Positions 1-6,667 are shown, counted from the stretch's first letter. The stretch: 19,572 nt of DNA from an uncultured Lachnospiraceae bacterium (GCA_910579285.1 CAJTTT010000016.1:1-19572), one strand, 5' to 3'. Notes: generated from the letters alone by a model not told the origin. Translations and numbers: made by a program.

Positions 1-38
1 CCTCCCGCCCTCCCGGCATTTCCCGGTATGACAGCTTG

Positions 39-248
39 TTACATATAGGTATCGCTGTTCTCCGGCATCACCACCGCCGCCACAAAATAGACAAGCAGTC
101 CCATGCCAAGGCTGGCCACACAGCCAATCGCCCAGATCAGACGCACCAGCGTGGGATCTATGTTCAGGTATTCCCCGATCCCCCCGCATACGCCGCATAT
201 CATCCTGTTGTTCCTGGATCTCATTAATTTTCGGAAATCATTATTCAT
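39..248 (-). CDS. PspC-domain small membrane protein
   Basis: This 69-residue protein is a stand-alone PspC domain. Residues about 8-35 carry the conserved basic start and the CGVCGGIGEYLNIDP core, followed by one hydrophobic segment (about 37-61, IWAIGCVASLGMGLLVYFV) that should cross the membrane, and a short charged tail. PspC domains occur in phage-shock and other envelope-stress responses, usually as membrane-bound sensors or regulators. The start is supported by a strong AAAGGAGGAG site 7-9 bases upstream. It is the last gene of the padR-HAAS-DUF4097 run, 88 bases behind DUF4097, so it is probably co-transcribed with it. The family assignment is firm; the exact role is inferred from the neighbours. 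Its terminator is not clearly visible in the 38 bases left before the window edge. Confidence 0.9.
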   Translation of the reverse strand: MNNDFRKLMRSRNNRMICGVCGGIGEYLNIDPTLVRLIWAIGCVASLGMGLLVYFVAAVVMPENSDTYM

Positions 249-336
249 GCGTTACTCCTCCTTTTATAAAAGCCTTTGTCTACCCATCAGTGTACTTCCC
301 GCCTGCTTTTTTATGCAGTTTTCCACATGATCCAAA

Positions 337-1410
337 TCACTCTTCAAACAGCACCGTCACCGTTCCCATGTCGCAGCCGATATCAAACAGGCTGCCTGTT
401 CCACTGTTCCACGACTTGTGCGCTGCGATGCCGGCGTGGCTGTAACTCCCCACCGTGATCTCGCCCATGCCGCACTCCACTTCGTAGCTGTGATCGTCCT
501 CCGACCCGGTAAGATTCACACTCACCTCGCCCATTTCACAGTCCAGATCCAGATTCCCCGATATGGTTCCTTCTATCTGTGCCAGCCCTACGCTTACCTC
601 CAGATCTGTCTCCCCGCTTACCTCCAGATCCCTGATGTCCAGATGCCCGGCGCCGATCTCAAAATCTGCCTTCACGGCCGTGATGCGGTCGGCAAGAAGC
701 TCTCCCGCGTCCACAGTAAGGCTGACCTCTTTTCCCTCGAAGCCATCCGCCTCAAGCAGTCCTGCGCCCAGATCTACCTTTATCTGCCCCGCTTTCAGGA
801 ATATGCTGTCCATATAGCCCGCGCCCAAGTCTATCTCACACTCCTCCAGCGCACAGCCCTTTGGCAGCCACAGATAAACGATATCGTTCGGTCCTTTCCG
901 CCAGTTTCCGAGATGGCGCTCCACCTCATTTTCAATGGACAGCTCGCTCCTTCCGCGCTCATTCTCTATGGCATAATGCGGTCTGTTGGCATTGCCTTCC
1001 ACAAGGAACCACACATGCGCATCCTCTGATTCCAGAATCAATACGTCACAGTCTTCCACATCAATCTCCAGACTGCCAAGGGTATCGGCCGTGAGCGGAA
1101 GCTGTTCCTTCTTATCCGCCAGCTTCTTCAGTTTCTTCTCCATCTCCTCATCCACGGTCCTGCGGACCTCTTCTACATCCATTGTTTCTTCCAGCTCCTC
1201 CAGTTCGTGCACTCTGTATCCCGGCGACCGAAAAAAGCCGATCCGCCAGTCGCCTGCGAAATCCCTGTAAAGGCCGAAAGGAAAATCACTTAGCCCCATC
1301 TCCGTAAGCTGCCGGAAACCGCCAAGCAGCCCGCACACAAGGCTGATAGTAAGACCTACAAGAAACAGAACCAACGCTGTCATCAGACAGCCCTTCGTAA
1401 ATTTTTTCAT
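337..1410 (-). CDS. DUF4097 family putative adhesin, membrane-anchored
   Basis: This 357-residue protein has a short basic N-terminus and one transmembrane segment (about residues 10-32). A charged, Glu/Lys-rich probable coiled coil follows (about 68-102). From about residue 108 to the end there are repeating short beta strands with glycine turns (DLGAGYMDS, DLGAGLLEAD, IGAGHLDI, CEMGEVSV, CGMGEITV, CDMGTVTV). That pattern is typical of the DUF4097/DUF2807 'putative adhesin' beta-helix. The domain probably faces outside the membrane; its ligand is unknown. The start has an AGGAGGT site 8 bases upstream, and its ATG overlaps the stop of the HAAS gene by four bases, so translation is probably coupled. 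HAAS and DUF4097 proteins commonly occur together under PadR control. The function is inferred only from family and context. Confidence 0.85.
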   Translation of the reverse strand: MKKFTKGCLMTALVLFLVGLTISLVCGLLGGFRQLTEMGLSDFPFGLYRDFAGDWRIGFFRSPGYRVHELEELEETMDVEEVRRTVDEEMEKKLKKLADKKEQLPLTADTLGSLEIDVEDCDVLILESEDAHVWFLVEGNANRPHYAIENERGRSELSIENEVERHLGNWRKGPNDIVYLWLPKGCALEECEIDLGAGYMDSIFLKAGQIKVDLGAGLLEADGFEGKEVSLTVDAGELLADRITAVKADFEIGAGHLDIRDLEVSGETDLEVSVGLAQIEGTISGNLDLDCEMGEVSVNLTGSEDDHSYEVECGMGEITVGSYSHAGIAAHKSWNSGTGSLFDIGCDMGTVTVLFEE

Positions 1411-2291
1411 GCCTGCGCACCTCCTCTGTGAAACAATTTACGGCACAGATTCACACATCCCCTGAACAGCCAGGGGATCGCCTTACCTACCACCAGCACC
1501 ATCAGCCATACAAACACCAGCCCGACTGCCACCATGATCAGTCCTCCGCCGACCAGGCACAAGCCTCCAAGCGGTGCGCCAATCATGGCCACAAATCCCG
1601 CAACGACCAGAGCGATGCCCACCACCGTCAACACCACGCCAACCACGAGGAAGGCGACAAAAACGCCGAGCAGTCCGGCTAAGATACCCATGCCGCCGCC
1701 AAAAAGACCGCCCAGTACGCCGATCCAGACCGGGGAAAGCAGAACCGCCAGCAGAATAATCAGCGCGATCTGTCCTCCTGTCATAGGTTTCTTCTGGGGT
1801 CTGCCCTGTCCTGCTGCCTGCTGGCCATAACCGCTATATGCGTTTCCCCCGCCGGCTGCCTGCTGACCGTAACCGCCATATGTGTTTCCCGCATTCGTCT
1901 GCCTGCCGTAAGCGCCGCCTGCACCGCCCGCCTGTGCGCCGTATGCACTTCCTGCGCCGCCTGTCTGCGCTCCGTATGCGTTTCCTGTGCCGTCCGTCTG
2001 TGCATCGCCCTGCCGCTGATCGGTTGACATAATTTGATTTTTGACCCTCTGCTCATAACCGTGGAAGCCGGACTCCGTAAACTCGCCCCCATTTCCGCCG
2101 TCGGAAAGCCCTGCTTTGATCGATCTGGCAAGCTCCTCCGGCGATCCAAGTGACGCGATCACGCCCGCTTCGTTTCCCACGCCCGCGTCGTCAAAATATT
2201 CATTATAATAAGTGATTGCCTCCTCCCGCTCCGCAGGCGGCACATCCTGTAGAAGCGCGGTCAGACGGCTCATAAATTCCGCTCTATTCAT
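1407..2291 (-). CDS. HAAS/DUF1700 domain membrane protein with Gly/Gln/Tyr-rich linker
   Basis: The first 60 residues (MNRAEFMSRLTALLQDVPPA, then EEAITYYNEYFDDAG and SLGSPEELA) are a typical HAAS/DUF1700 domain, a small helical module found beside PadR regulators. A low-complexity linker (about residues 96-165) of repeated AYGAQ, GGAG and GYGQQAAG units follows. The C-terminal third is very hydrophobic, with about three or four glycine-rich membrane segments (about 173-275) and a short basic tail. I chose the ATG at 2291 over the in-frame ATG at 2303 because GGAGGAG lies between the two and is correctly spaced only for 2291, and because the family usually begins MNRAEFM or MNKAEFM. The gene is downstream of padR and overlaps the DUF4097 gene by four bases. 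It probably links a membrane or envelope signal to its operon partners; the mechanism is unknown. Confidence 0.88.
   Translation of the reverse strand: MNRAEFMSRLTALLQDVPPAEREEAITYYNEYFDDAGVGNEAGVIASLGSPEELARSIKAGLSDGGNGGEFTESGFHGYEQRVKNQIMSTDQRQGDAQTDGTGNAYGAQTGGAGSAYGAQAGGAGGAYGRQTNAGNTYGGYGQQAAGGGNAYSGYGQQAAGQGRPQKKPMTGGQIALIILLAVLLSPVWIGVLGGLFGGGMGILAGLLGVFVAFLVVGVVLTVVGIALVVAGFVAMIGAPLGGLCLVGGGLIMVAVGLVFVWLMVLVVGKAIPWLFRGCVNLCRKLFHRGGAQA
1812..1994 (-). repeat. Coding tandem repeat: Gly/Ala/Gln/Tyr linker of the HAAS protein
   Basis: Five imperfect units of about 10-14 residues follow one another: GNAYGAQTGGAG, SAYGAQAGGAG, GAYGRQTNAG, NTYGGYGQQAAGG and GNAYSGYGQQAAGQ. At DNA level the motifs CGTATGC and CCGCC(T/C)GC recur. 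Such a linker is expected to be disordered and may vary in length between strains by slippage. Confidence 0.75.
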
Positions 2292-2349
2292 TTTCTCCTC
2301 CATTCTGAAGCGTTAAGCTGAAGAAACGCAAGCAAACTATCAGATTTTG

Positions 2350-2429
2350 CTCTGCGATCAGAGAAATTTGTGACGCTCCTACACAAATTTCCGATTGAAA
2401 AATAAGGTCATCAGACTTATTTTTCAATC
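2350..2429 (-). other. Cluster of three intergenic hairpins between padR and the HAAS gene
   Basis: Read on the minus strand, the padR end runs into three perfect inverted repeats in a row. The first has 14-bp arms GATTGAAAAATAAG around a 9-base loop (2393-2429) and includes the last codons and stop of padR. The second has 10-bp arms GAAATTTGTG around a 9-base loop (2363-2391). The third has 5-bp arms CTCTG around a 4-base loop (2350-2363). None is followed by a T-run, so these do not look like simple Rho-independent terminators. They may tune read-through or mRNA stability between padR and the membrane genes, or they may be a dispersed intergenic repeat. Confidence 0.7.
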
Positions 2430-2746
2430 TTCAGTCCTCCCTCAAAAATACTGTTTAATTTCGCAGAATACCGATACCATTCGCTGATGTAAAGATTGAG
2501 CTGTGCCCTGCCCTTCTCCGTAATCCTGTAATACCGCCTGTTCCTTCCTGCACATTCCATGTCATAAATCTGCAGGCACTCATCCTTCTGCAGCCTTCGC
2601 AGAACCGGATACAGCGTTGACTCGGAAATCTCAATGACCAGCCGCACTTCCTGTGTGATCTTATAGCCATAGGTTCCTTCCGCCTCATGGGACACCACAG
2701 CCAGCACAACGGCATCCAGCAATGCCGCACCTGTGTTAAAAACCAT
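2417..2746 (-). CDS. PadR family transcriptional repressor
   Basis: This 109-residue protein matches the short PadR class. Residues about 5-80 form the winged-helix domain (ALLDAVVLAVVS, GTYGYKITQEV, ESTLYPVLRRLQKDECL, GRNRRYYRITEKGRAQL), and a C-terminal helix (about 82-107) should make the dimer. PadR repressors bind palindromic operators, often their own promoter. I chose the ATG at 2746 over the in-frame ATG at 2782 because AAAGGAG stands 8 bases before it and family members usually start MVFNTGAALLDA or similar; the longer form would add MKYVKRKKGVIY. The gene leads the HAAS-DUF4097-PspC operon. The promoter and a perfect palindrome lie 100-170 bases upstream, so autorepression is likely. 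The inducing signal cannot be told from the sequence. Confidence 0.93.
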   Translation of the reverse strand: MVFNTGAALLDAVVLAVVSHEAEGTYGYKITQEVRLVIEISESTLYPVLRRLQKDECLQIYDMECAGRNRRYYRITEKGRAQLNLYISEWYRYSAKLNSIFEGGLKIEK

Positions 2747-2835
2747 GTAAATGACTCCTTTCTTCCTTTTTACATACTTCATACGTCATCCTTTTCTGGA
2801 GTTTTCCTCCCTTCGCCCGCCTCTATTGATGATTT

Positions 2836-2880
2836 ATAATATTATTGATTTTTACAATATTATATCCTGTATAATATTGT
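2836..2880. promoter_or_regulatory. Candidate PadR operator: perfect 11-5-11 palindrome plus extra AATATT box
   Basis: A perfect inverted repeat, ACAATATTATA-TCCTG-TATAATATTGT, spans 2854-2880, just downstream of the predicted transcription start of padR. A further ATAATATTAT box lies at 2836-2845, and another at 2903-2912 lies inside the promoter spacer. Placement over the start region of a PadR-led operon makes autorepression the simplest reading. Confidence 0.65.
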
Positions 2881-2890
2881 TTCTACACAT

Positions 2891-2919
2891 ACTATATGAT
2901 ATATAATATTATTTGTCAA
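2891..2919 (-). promoter_or_regulatory. Promoter of the padR-HAAS-DUF4097-PspC operon
   Basis: On the minus strand TTGACA (2919-2914) and TATAGT (2896-2891) are 17 bases apart, a near-consensus housekeeping promoter. The spacer holds an ATAATATTAT box, and the start site would fall just before the 2854-2880 palindrome. Confidence 0.75.
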
Positions 2920-2930
2920 CATATAATTTC

Positions 2931-2977
2931 AAAAAAAGGAACCTCACCTTTTACAAACGGCTGTGGTTCCTTTTTCT
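2931..2977 (-). terminator. Rho-independent terminator of the GntR-ABC operon
   Basis: An 11-bp perfect stem AAAAAGGAACC/GGTTCCTTTTT (2933-2943 and 2965-2975) has a 21-base loop. On the minus strand it is followed by a run of seven T. It lies about 45 bases after the ABC permease stop. Because both sides carry A/T runs it could also stop plus-strand transcripts. Confidence 0.85.
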
Positions 2978-3022
2978 TAATTTATTTAGATGGTTTTCTT
3001 TCTCAAATCGGGAAAGCGGCGC

Positions 3023-3679
3023 TCAGTACTCCTTCTTCCGAAACACCCCTGCAGTAACCGGGAAGGATGCCGCAAATGCCGCCGCACTGCAGGCTGTTAT
3101 AAAAATACCGCTCAAAATGATCTGCCGGGACGTCATATTTCCCGAATACACTCTGTTGATCAAAGAGCTTAATCCCATCATCATTCCGATTCCGCCAAGC
3201 AGGCTGACCACCATCATCACTTCGCTTCGCTCCTCCCCTCCCAGAAAGTACAGTGGAAAGAAAATGGCCCCCATAAAAAGGCTGATCCCGGTTCCCACCA
3301 CAAGCAGCATGAAAACATCCGTACTCCTGTCAAAGGGATATCCGTGAAGGCCGATGGACATGGCAATGCCAAACCCAGCAAACCCAATGCCGACAAACAG
3401 CCATAAAAGCTGGCTCACAAAAAAGCTTAATGCAATATCTGCTCGTTTGACCGGTGTTGTCAGCTTGTATTTTCCCCATTTCGCAGCGCTTTCCTTTCTG
3501 ACACTGGCAATGGAGATCAATGAAAAACCGATTATTACCAAAAGCGCATATCCAATGATGAGTGATGGGACAGCATTGTCCATAGCAACGACGAAAGCGC
3601 CCAGCAATACCGTGATCCCCGTGAATACTTTTACATTGGGAAGCGCCGTATAAAAATTATTTTTCAAAAGTCCTCTCAT
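3023..3679 (-). CDS. ABC-2 type transporter permease
   Basis: This 218-residue protein has six predicted membrane segments (about residues 18-34, 37-58, 84-108, 122-148, 155-175 and 185-208) and resembles the short ABC-2 permeases that pair with a single ATPase. Between segments 2 and 3 is the charged loop SVRKESAAKWGKYKLTTPVKR, typical of the subfamily. The ATG overlaps the ATPase stop by four bases and has AAAGGAGG 7 bases upstream, so the two proteins are made together and very probably form one transporter. With a YtrA-type GntR repressor in front, export of a cell-wall-active peptide or a role in envelope homeostasis is plausible, but the substrate cannot be read from the sequence. Confidence 0.88.
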   Translation of the reverse strand: MRGLLKNNFYTALPNVKVFTGITVLLGAFVVAMDNAVPSLIIGYALLVIIGFSLISIASVRKESAAKWGKYKLTTPVKRADIALSFFVSQLLWLFVGIGFAGFGIAMSIGLHGYPFDRSTDVFMLLVVGTGISLFMGAIFFPLYFLGGEERSEVMMVVSLLGGIGMMMGLSSLINRVYSGNMTSRQIILSGIFITACSAAAFAASFPVTAGVFRKKEY

Positions 3680-4542
3680 ACTCTTTCCTCCTTTACCAAA
3701 AGCAGCATAATCTCATCCACCGAAGTGTGATCCACCACCACGTCCTTATATTTCCTCCGCGCTTCCCTGCCATCGGCCACCAGCACGTCGATCTGCAGAT
3801 CCCGTTTCCGATAAGCCAGAATATCCTCTTTATCCAGTGCGTGAAATTGGCTTTCCCTGCAGCGCAGAACCGCATAGCTGTAGACAAGATCATCTTTCGC
3901 CGCCGTCAATATCAGCCTGCCGTTATGGATAAAGGCGATATAATCGGCCACTTTTTCCAAGTCACTTGTGATGTGGGACGAGAGAAGGATGGAGTGGTTC
4001 TCCTCCTGCACAAACTCCAGAAAAACATCCAGTATGTCATCCCGCATCACCGGGTCAAGACCGCTTGTCGCCTCGTCCAGAATCAAAAGCTCTGGATGGT
4101 GCGAGAGCGCAGCGGCGATGGCCAGCTTCATGGTCATTCCCTTGGAGTATTGTCTGATTTTCTGCTTCATCGGCAGATGAAAGTCCACAAGGTATTTTTG
4201 GAACAAAGGCTGATCCCAGTTCGCATAAAGTCCAGCCATCACCTTCGACAACTGCCCTGCCGTCCAAAACCCAGGGAAATTATCCCCATCGTAGACCACA
4301 CCGATTTTTTCCCGGATGCCGGTATCCGCATCACCCATCTCCTGTCCGAACAGCTTCACCGTACCGCTGTCCTTCCCAATGGTATTCAGAATACAGCTTA
4401 TGGTTGTCGTCTTACCCGCGCCGTTTTCCCCAACAAACCCAAGAATCGAGCCGTAGGGCAGCGAGAATGAAATCTGATCCAGTGTAAAATCCGACTTCGC
4501 GTAAGATTTAGAAAGATTTTTAAGTTCCAATATATTGCCCAT
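3676..4542 (-). CDS. ABC transporter ATP-binding protein
   Basis: This 288-residue ATPase has a Walker A motif GENGAGKTT (about residues 37-45), a degenerate signature YSKGM in place of LSGGQ (about 133-137), Walker B LLILDEATSGLDP (about 153-165) and the switch histidine in SSHITSDLEKVAD. The last 80 residues are a family-specific tail. The degenerate signature is common in ATPases paired with short ABC-2 permeases. I chose the ATG at 4542 over the in-frame start at 4596 because AAAGGAG sits 5 bases upstream and the protein then starts MGNILELKNLSKSY, as is usual. The 98-base gap after the GntR gene holds two small hairpins (4557-4575 and 4575-4596). The gene belongs to a GntR-ATPase-permease operon; the substrate is unknown. 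Confidence 0.93.
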   Translation of the reverse strand: MGNILELKNLSKSYAKSDFTLDQISFSLPYGSILGFVGENGAGKTTTISCILNTIGKDSGTVKLFGQEMGDADTGIREKIGVVYDGDNFPGFWTAGQLSKVMAGLYANWDQPLFQKYLVDFHLPMKQKIRQYSKGMTMKLAIAAALSHHPELLILDEATSGLDPVMRDDILDVFLEFVQEENHSILLSSHITSDLEKVADYIAFIHNGRLILTAAKDDLVYSYAVLRCRESQFHALDKEDILAYRKRDLQIDVLVADGREARRKYKDVVVDHTSVDEIMLLLVKEERV

Positions 4543-4640
4543 GTAGTCTCCTTTCCATGTGGAGAATGCCCACATTGCAGCTTTCTCCCTCTGCAATTTT
4601 CACTACTGCCATTTCCGATAAGCTTCAAACCTGCAGCATT

Positions 4641-5024
4641 TTAGAAGTTCTGCTCATCCTCATAAAACAGTGCCAGAATTTTCGTCAGTCTCTCCAGCGG
4701 TATATTGCTCGTTCTGCCAATTTCAGCGGCGGCCTGTAAATGCTCCTCTGCAATCCGCTGCTGCTCCTCCTGATACAGCTCTTTGTTCTGCGCCGCCACA
4801 AAGCTGCCCCTGCCGACTGTGGTATCAATAAATCCATCCCTCTGCAGATCCTCATAAGCCTTCTGCACTGTGATGACGCTCACATGAATGGATTTCGCCA
4901 GCGCCCGCATGGATGGAATGGATTCCCCCGGCTGCAGCTCCCCGCTCATTATCATTGCCTTAATCTGCGATGTGATCTGCTCATAAATCGGTTTATTGGC
5001 ATTGTTGCTGATAATGATCTCCAC
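4641..5024 (-). CDS. GntR family (YtrA-type) transcriptional repressor
   Basis: This 127-residue protein has the GntR winged-helix domain at residues about 9-77 (PIYEQITSQIKAMIMSGELQ, PGESIPSMRALAKSIHVS, then VQKAYEDLQRDGFI and GRGSFVA) and a short helical tail (about 80-125) rather than a large ligand domain. That architecture is the YtrA subfamily, which usually controls a linked ABC transporter. The start is a GTG at 5024, preceded by AAGGAG 7 bases upstream. It is the first gene of an operon with the ATPase and permease. A perfect palindrome overlaps its -10 element, so it probably represses its own operon until an effector, often cell-wall stress or an antibiotic in this subfamily, is present. 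Confidence 0.93.
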   Translation of the reverse strand: MEIIISNNANKPIYEQITSQIKAMIMSGELQPGESIPSMRALAKSIHVSVITVQKAYEDLQRDGFIDTTVGRGSFVAAQNKELYQEEQQRIAEEHLQAAAEIGRTSNIPLERLTKILALFYEDEQNF

Positions 5025-5040
5025 CTTTTATCTCCTTCCG

Positions 5041-5075
5041 AATTGTACTTAATGTACTTATCGAACAAGTACATT
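5041..5075. promoter_or_regulatory. Candidate GntR operator: perfect 9-7-9 palindrome with a third half-site
   Basis: AATGTACTT-N7-AAGTACATT (5051-5075) is a perfect inverted repeat that overlaps the -10 box of the GntR gene. A further TGTACTT half-site lies at 5044-5050, in direct orientation with the left arm. Position and symmetry fit an autorepressor operator. Confidence 0.65.
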
Positions 5076-5100
5076 ATAACACCTGCTCTCTAATTGTCAA
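5073..5100 (-). promoter_or_regulatory. Promoter of the GntR-ABC operon
   Basis: On the minus strand TTGACA (5100-5095) and TATAAT (5078-5073) are separated by 16 bases, with an extended TGT before the -10. Both hexamers are perfect consensus. The palindrome at 5051-5075 overlaps the -10 and the start site. Confidence 0.8.
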
Positions 5101-5179
5101 CCTGAAACTTAACATGCGCGATGCCAATTTCTTCCAATCTCCTCCCCATTCACAGTTTCCCTTCCGAATCTACCCCATA

Positions 5180-5208
5180 TTGCGTTCCGCCTTCGCTGGT
5201 GCTATACT
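5180..5208 (+). promoter_or_regulatory. Promoter of azlCD
   Basis: TTGCGT (5180-5185) and TATACT (5203-5208) are 17 bases apart, about 75 bases before azlC. The -10 is good and the -35 partial. It is followed immediately by an inverted repeat. Confidence 0.6.
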
Positions 5209-5233
5209 AAATCGAGCATAAAACGCTCGATTT
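5209..5233. promoter_or_regulatory. Perfect inverted repeat at the azlCD transcription start
   Basis: AAATCGAGC-N7-GCTCGATTT (arms 5209-5217 and 5225-5233) abuts the -10 box and covers the expected start site. It could be an operator for an unlinked repressor or a hairpin at the 5' end of the mRNA. No regulator gene adjoins azlC. Confidence 0.6.
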
Positions 5234-5282
5234 GACCATTTCATTTGCTATAAGAGGAAGAACGAAGGAGTTTTCTATCACC

Positions 5283-6041
5283 ATGACTACAGAAAATAAA
5301 ATCTGTTTCCGGCACGGCATGCGGGACGGCAGTCCGATCGCGCTCGGATATTTTGCGGTAGCCTTCACGCTGGGCATCGCCGCCAGAAACGCGGGCCTCT
5401 CCGCCATACAGGCGCTCATTGCAAGTGCACTGAACAACGCCTCCGCCGGAGAATATGCCGGGTTCGCGCTGATCGCTGCGGGCAGCAGCTATCTGGAAAT
5501 GGCTGTAATGACTTTAGTGGTCAATGCCAGGTATCTGCTCATGTCCTGCGCCCTCAGCCAGAAACTCAAGGCCGCCACCCCCCTGCGCCACCGCATGTTG
5601 ATCGCCTATGACGTGACCGATGAGATCTTCGGCATCTGCGTGGCACAGCCCGGGTATCTGAATCCTTGGTACGCCTACGGCGCCATCGCAGTGGCCATTC
5701 CAGGATGGGCCTTCGGCACTTTTTTTGGTGTGATTATGGGAAATGTGCTGCCGACCAGAGTGGTCAGCGCATTGAGCGTGGGACTCTATGGTATGTTTCT
5801 GGCCATCATCATCCCGCCAGCCAGAAAAAGCCGGGTGATTGCGGGCGTGGTTGCCGTCGGTTTTGCCGCCAGCTATCTCGTAAACCGCCTGCCCCTGTTT
5901 AATGGCCTTTCCACAGGAATAAAGACCATCGCGCTCACTGCCTCGCTGGCCCTTCTTGCGGCGGTTCTATTTCCGACCGATACGGTCAATTCTGGAGAAA
6001 AATCATCGTCCGACAATGGCGATTCTGAGGAGGTAACTTAG
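5283..6041 (+). CDS. azlC: AzlC family branched-chain amino acid exporter, large subunit
   Basis: This 252-residue membrane protein matches AzlC: an opening FRHGMRDGSPIALGYFAVAFTLG, the NNASAGEYAGF and SYLEMAVMTLVVNARYLLM motifs and several membrane segments. AzlC works with the small AzlD protein to export branched-chain amino acids and analogues such as 4-azaleucine. I chose the ATG at 5283; AAGGAG lies 12 bases before it, slightly far. An in-frame TTG at 5232 would add 17 non-family residues (TISFAIRGRTKEFSI and so on) and overlap the inverted repeat, so it is unlikely. The C-terminal tail is hydrophilic (SGEKSSSDNGDSEEVT). azlD follows two bases after the stop. A promoter and a perfect inverted repeat lie just upstream. 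Confidence 0.93.
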   Translation: MTTENKICFRHGMRDGSPIALGYFAVAFTLGIAARNAGLSAIQALIASALNNASAGEYAGFALIAAGSSYLEMAVMTLVVNARYLLMSCALSQKLKAATPLRHRMLIAYDVTDEIFGICVAQPGYLNPWYAYGAIAVAIPGWAFGTFFGVIMGNVLPTRVVSALSVGLYGMFLAIIIPPARKSRVIAGVVAVGFAASYLVNRLPLFNGLSTGIKTIALTASLALLAAVLFPTDTVNSGEKSSSDNGDSEEVT

Positions 6042-6043
6042 AA

Positions 6044-6355
6044 ATGGAACATAATATCTGGATCTATCTGCTGGTGATGGCAGCAGTCTCCTACCTGATC
6101 CGCATGGCGCCCCTGGTGCTGATCCGCCGGGAAATCACAAACAAATATCTGCGTTCTTTCCTGTTTTATGTGCCTTACGCAACGCTGGCAGTGATGACGT
6201 TCCCCGCCATCATGGAGGCTACACAGACGCCTGTGGCCGGACTCTTCGCCCTGATCGCAGGTATCATCCTTGCCTGGAAAGGCTGCAGTCTCTTCCAGGT
6301 CGCCGTGCTGTGCTGCGCTGTCGCCTTTCTGGTAGAGCTGCTGCCAGTTTTTTAA
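6044..6355 (+). CDS. azlD: AzlD family branched-chain amino acid exporter, small subunit
   Basis: This 103-residue protein has four hydrophobic segments and the typical AzlD start, with the conserved SYLIRMAPLVLIRREI stretch and the FLFYVPYATLAVMTFP stretch. It is the small partner of AzlC. Its AGGAGGT site lies inside the last codons of azlC and the two genes are two bases apart, so translation is probably coupled. A GC-rich hairpin 28 bases downstream ends the unit. Confidence 0.93.
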   Translation: MEHNIWIYLLVMAAVSYLIRMAPLVLIRREITNKYLRSFLFYVPYATLAVMTFPAIMEATQTPVAGLFALIAGIILAWKGCSLFQVAVLCCAVAFLVELLPVF

Positions 6356-6371
6356 CCTAAAAACAGTCTCT

Positions 6372-6406
6372 CAAAAAAGAAACATGCGGCGGTATGCCGC
6401 CGCATG
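6372..6406 (-). terminator. GC-rich terminator hairpin between azlD and the DUF6465 gene
   Basis: CATGCGGCGG-TATG-CCGCCGCATG (6383-6406) is a perfect 10-bp stem. On the minus strand it is followed by TTTCTTTTTTG, so it is a good terminator for the DUF6465 gene, which ends 10 bases away. On the plus strand there is no T-run, but the stem may still limit azlCD read-through. Confidence 0.8.
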
Positions 6407-6415
6407 AACGATTAT

Positions 6416-6667
6416 TTAGAAAAGATTTACTTTGCCCACCGCGCCGTCATTGATCACATAGTAAGCAGTGAAATCCTCGGGTTTTACATAGATCTGCATG
6501 TTTTCGATGGAATCTGCCTTGAAGCCCTTGGCTGTGTAATGGGATTTGACCCGTTCAGTCACAGCATCCATATTGACCTCATAATCGCGGTACTGTAAAA
6601 TGACTTCCGTCTCAATCTCCTTCTTTGCCTCTGCATCTGTCTGTACTGCTGCTTTTGTATTTTCCAT
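6416..6667 (-). CDS. DUF6465 family small protein
   Basis: This 83-residue hydrophilic protein has an acidic/Lys-rich start (about residues 1-22) and a conserved core, EVILQYRDYEVNMDAVTERV then ENMQIYVKPEDFTAYYVIND, ending KVNLF. This resembles DUF6465 proteins of Lachnospiraceae, whose function is unknown. There is no signal peptide or membrane segment, so it is probably cytoplasmic. I chose the ATG at 6667 because AAGGGG lies 8 bases before it and the family usually starts there; a longer in-frame form to 6739 begins with MWYTIKRTNLLGM, which is not family-like and would overlap the promoter. It stands alone, with its own promoter and terminator. Confidence 0.75.
   Translation of the reverse strand: MENTKAAVQTDAEAKKEIETEVILQYRDYEVNMDAVTERVKSHYTAKGFKADSIENMQIYVKPEDFTAYYVINDGAVGKVNLF

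Noticed and set aside
1..38. Possible terminator after the PspC gene
   Set aside because: Only short CCGG-based pairing is visible and no T-run is present before the window edge.
418..1029. 203-residue plus-strand open frame
   Set aside because: It is antisense to the DUF4097 gene; no domain or start signal was seen.
3727..4470. 247-residue plus-strand open frame
   Set aside because: It lies entirely antisense to the ABC ATPase, whose Walker and switch motifs are clear; its translation shows no family motif or binding site.
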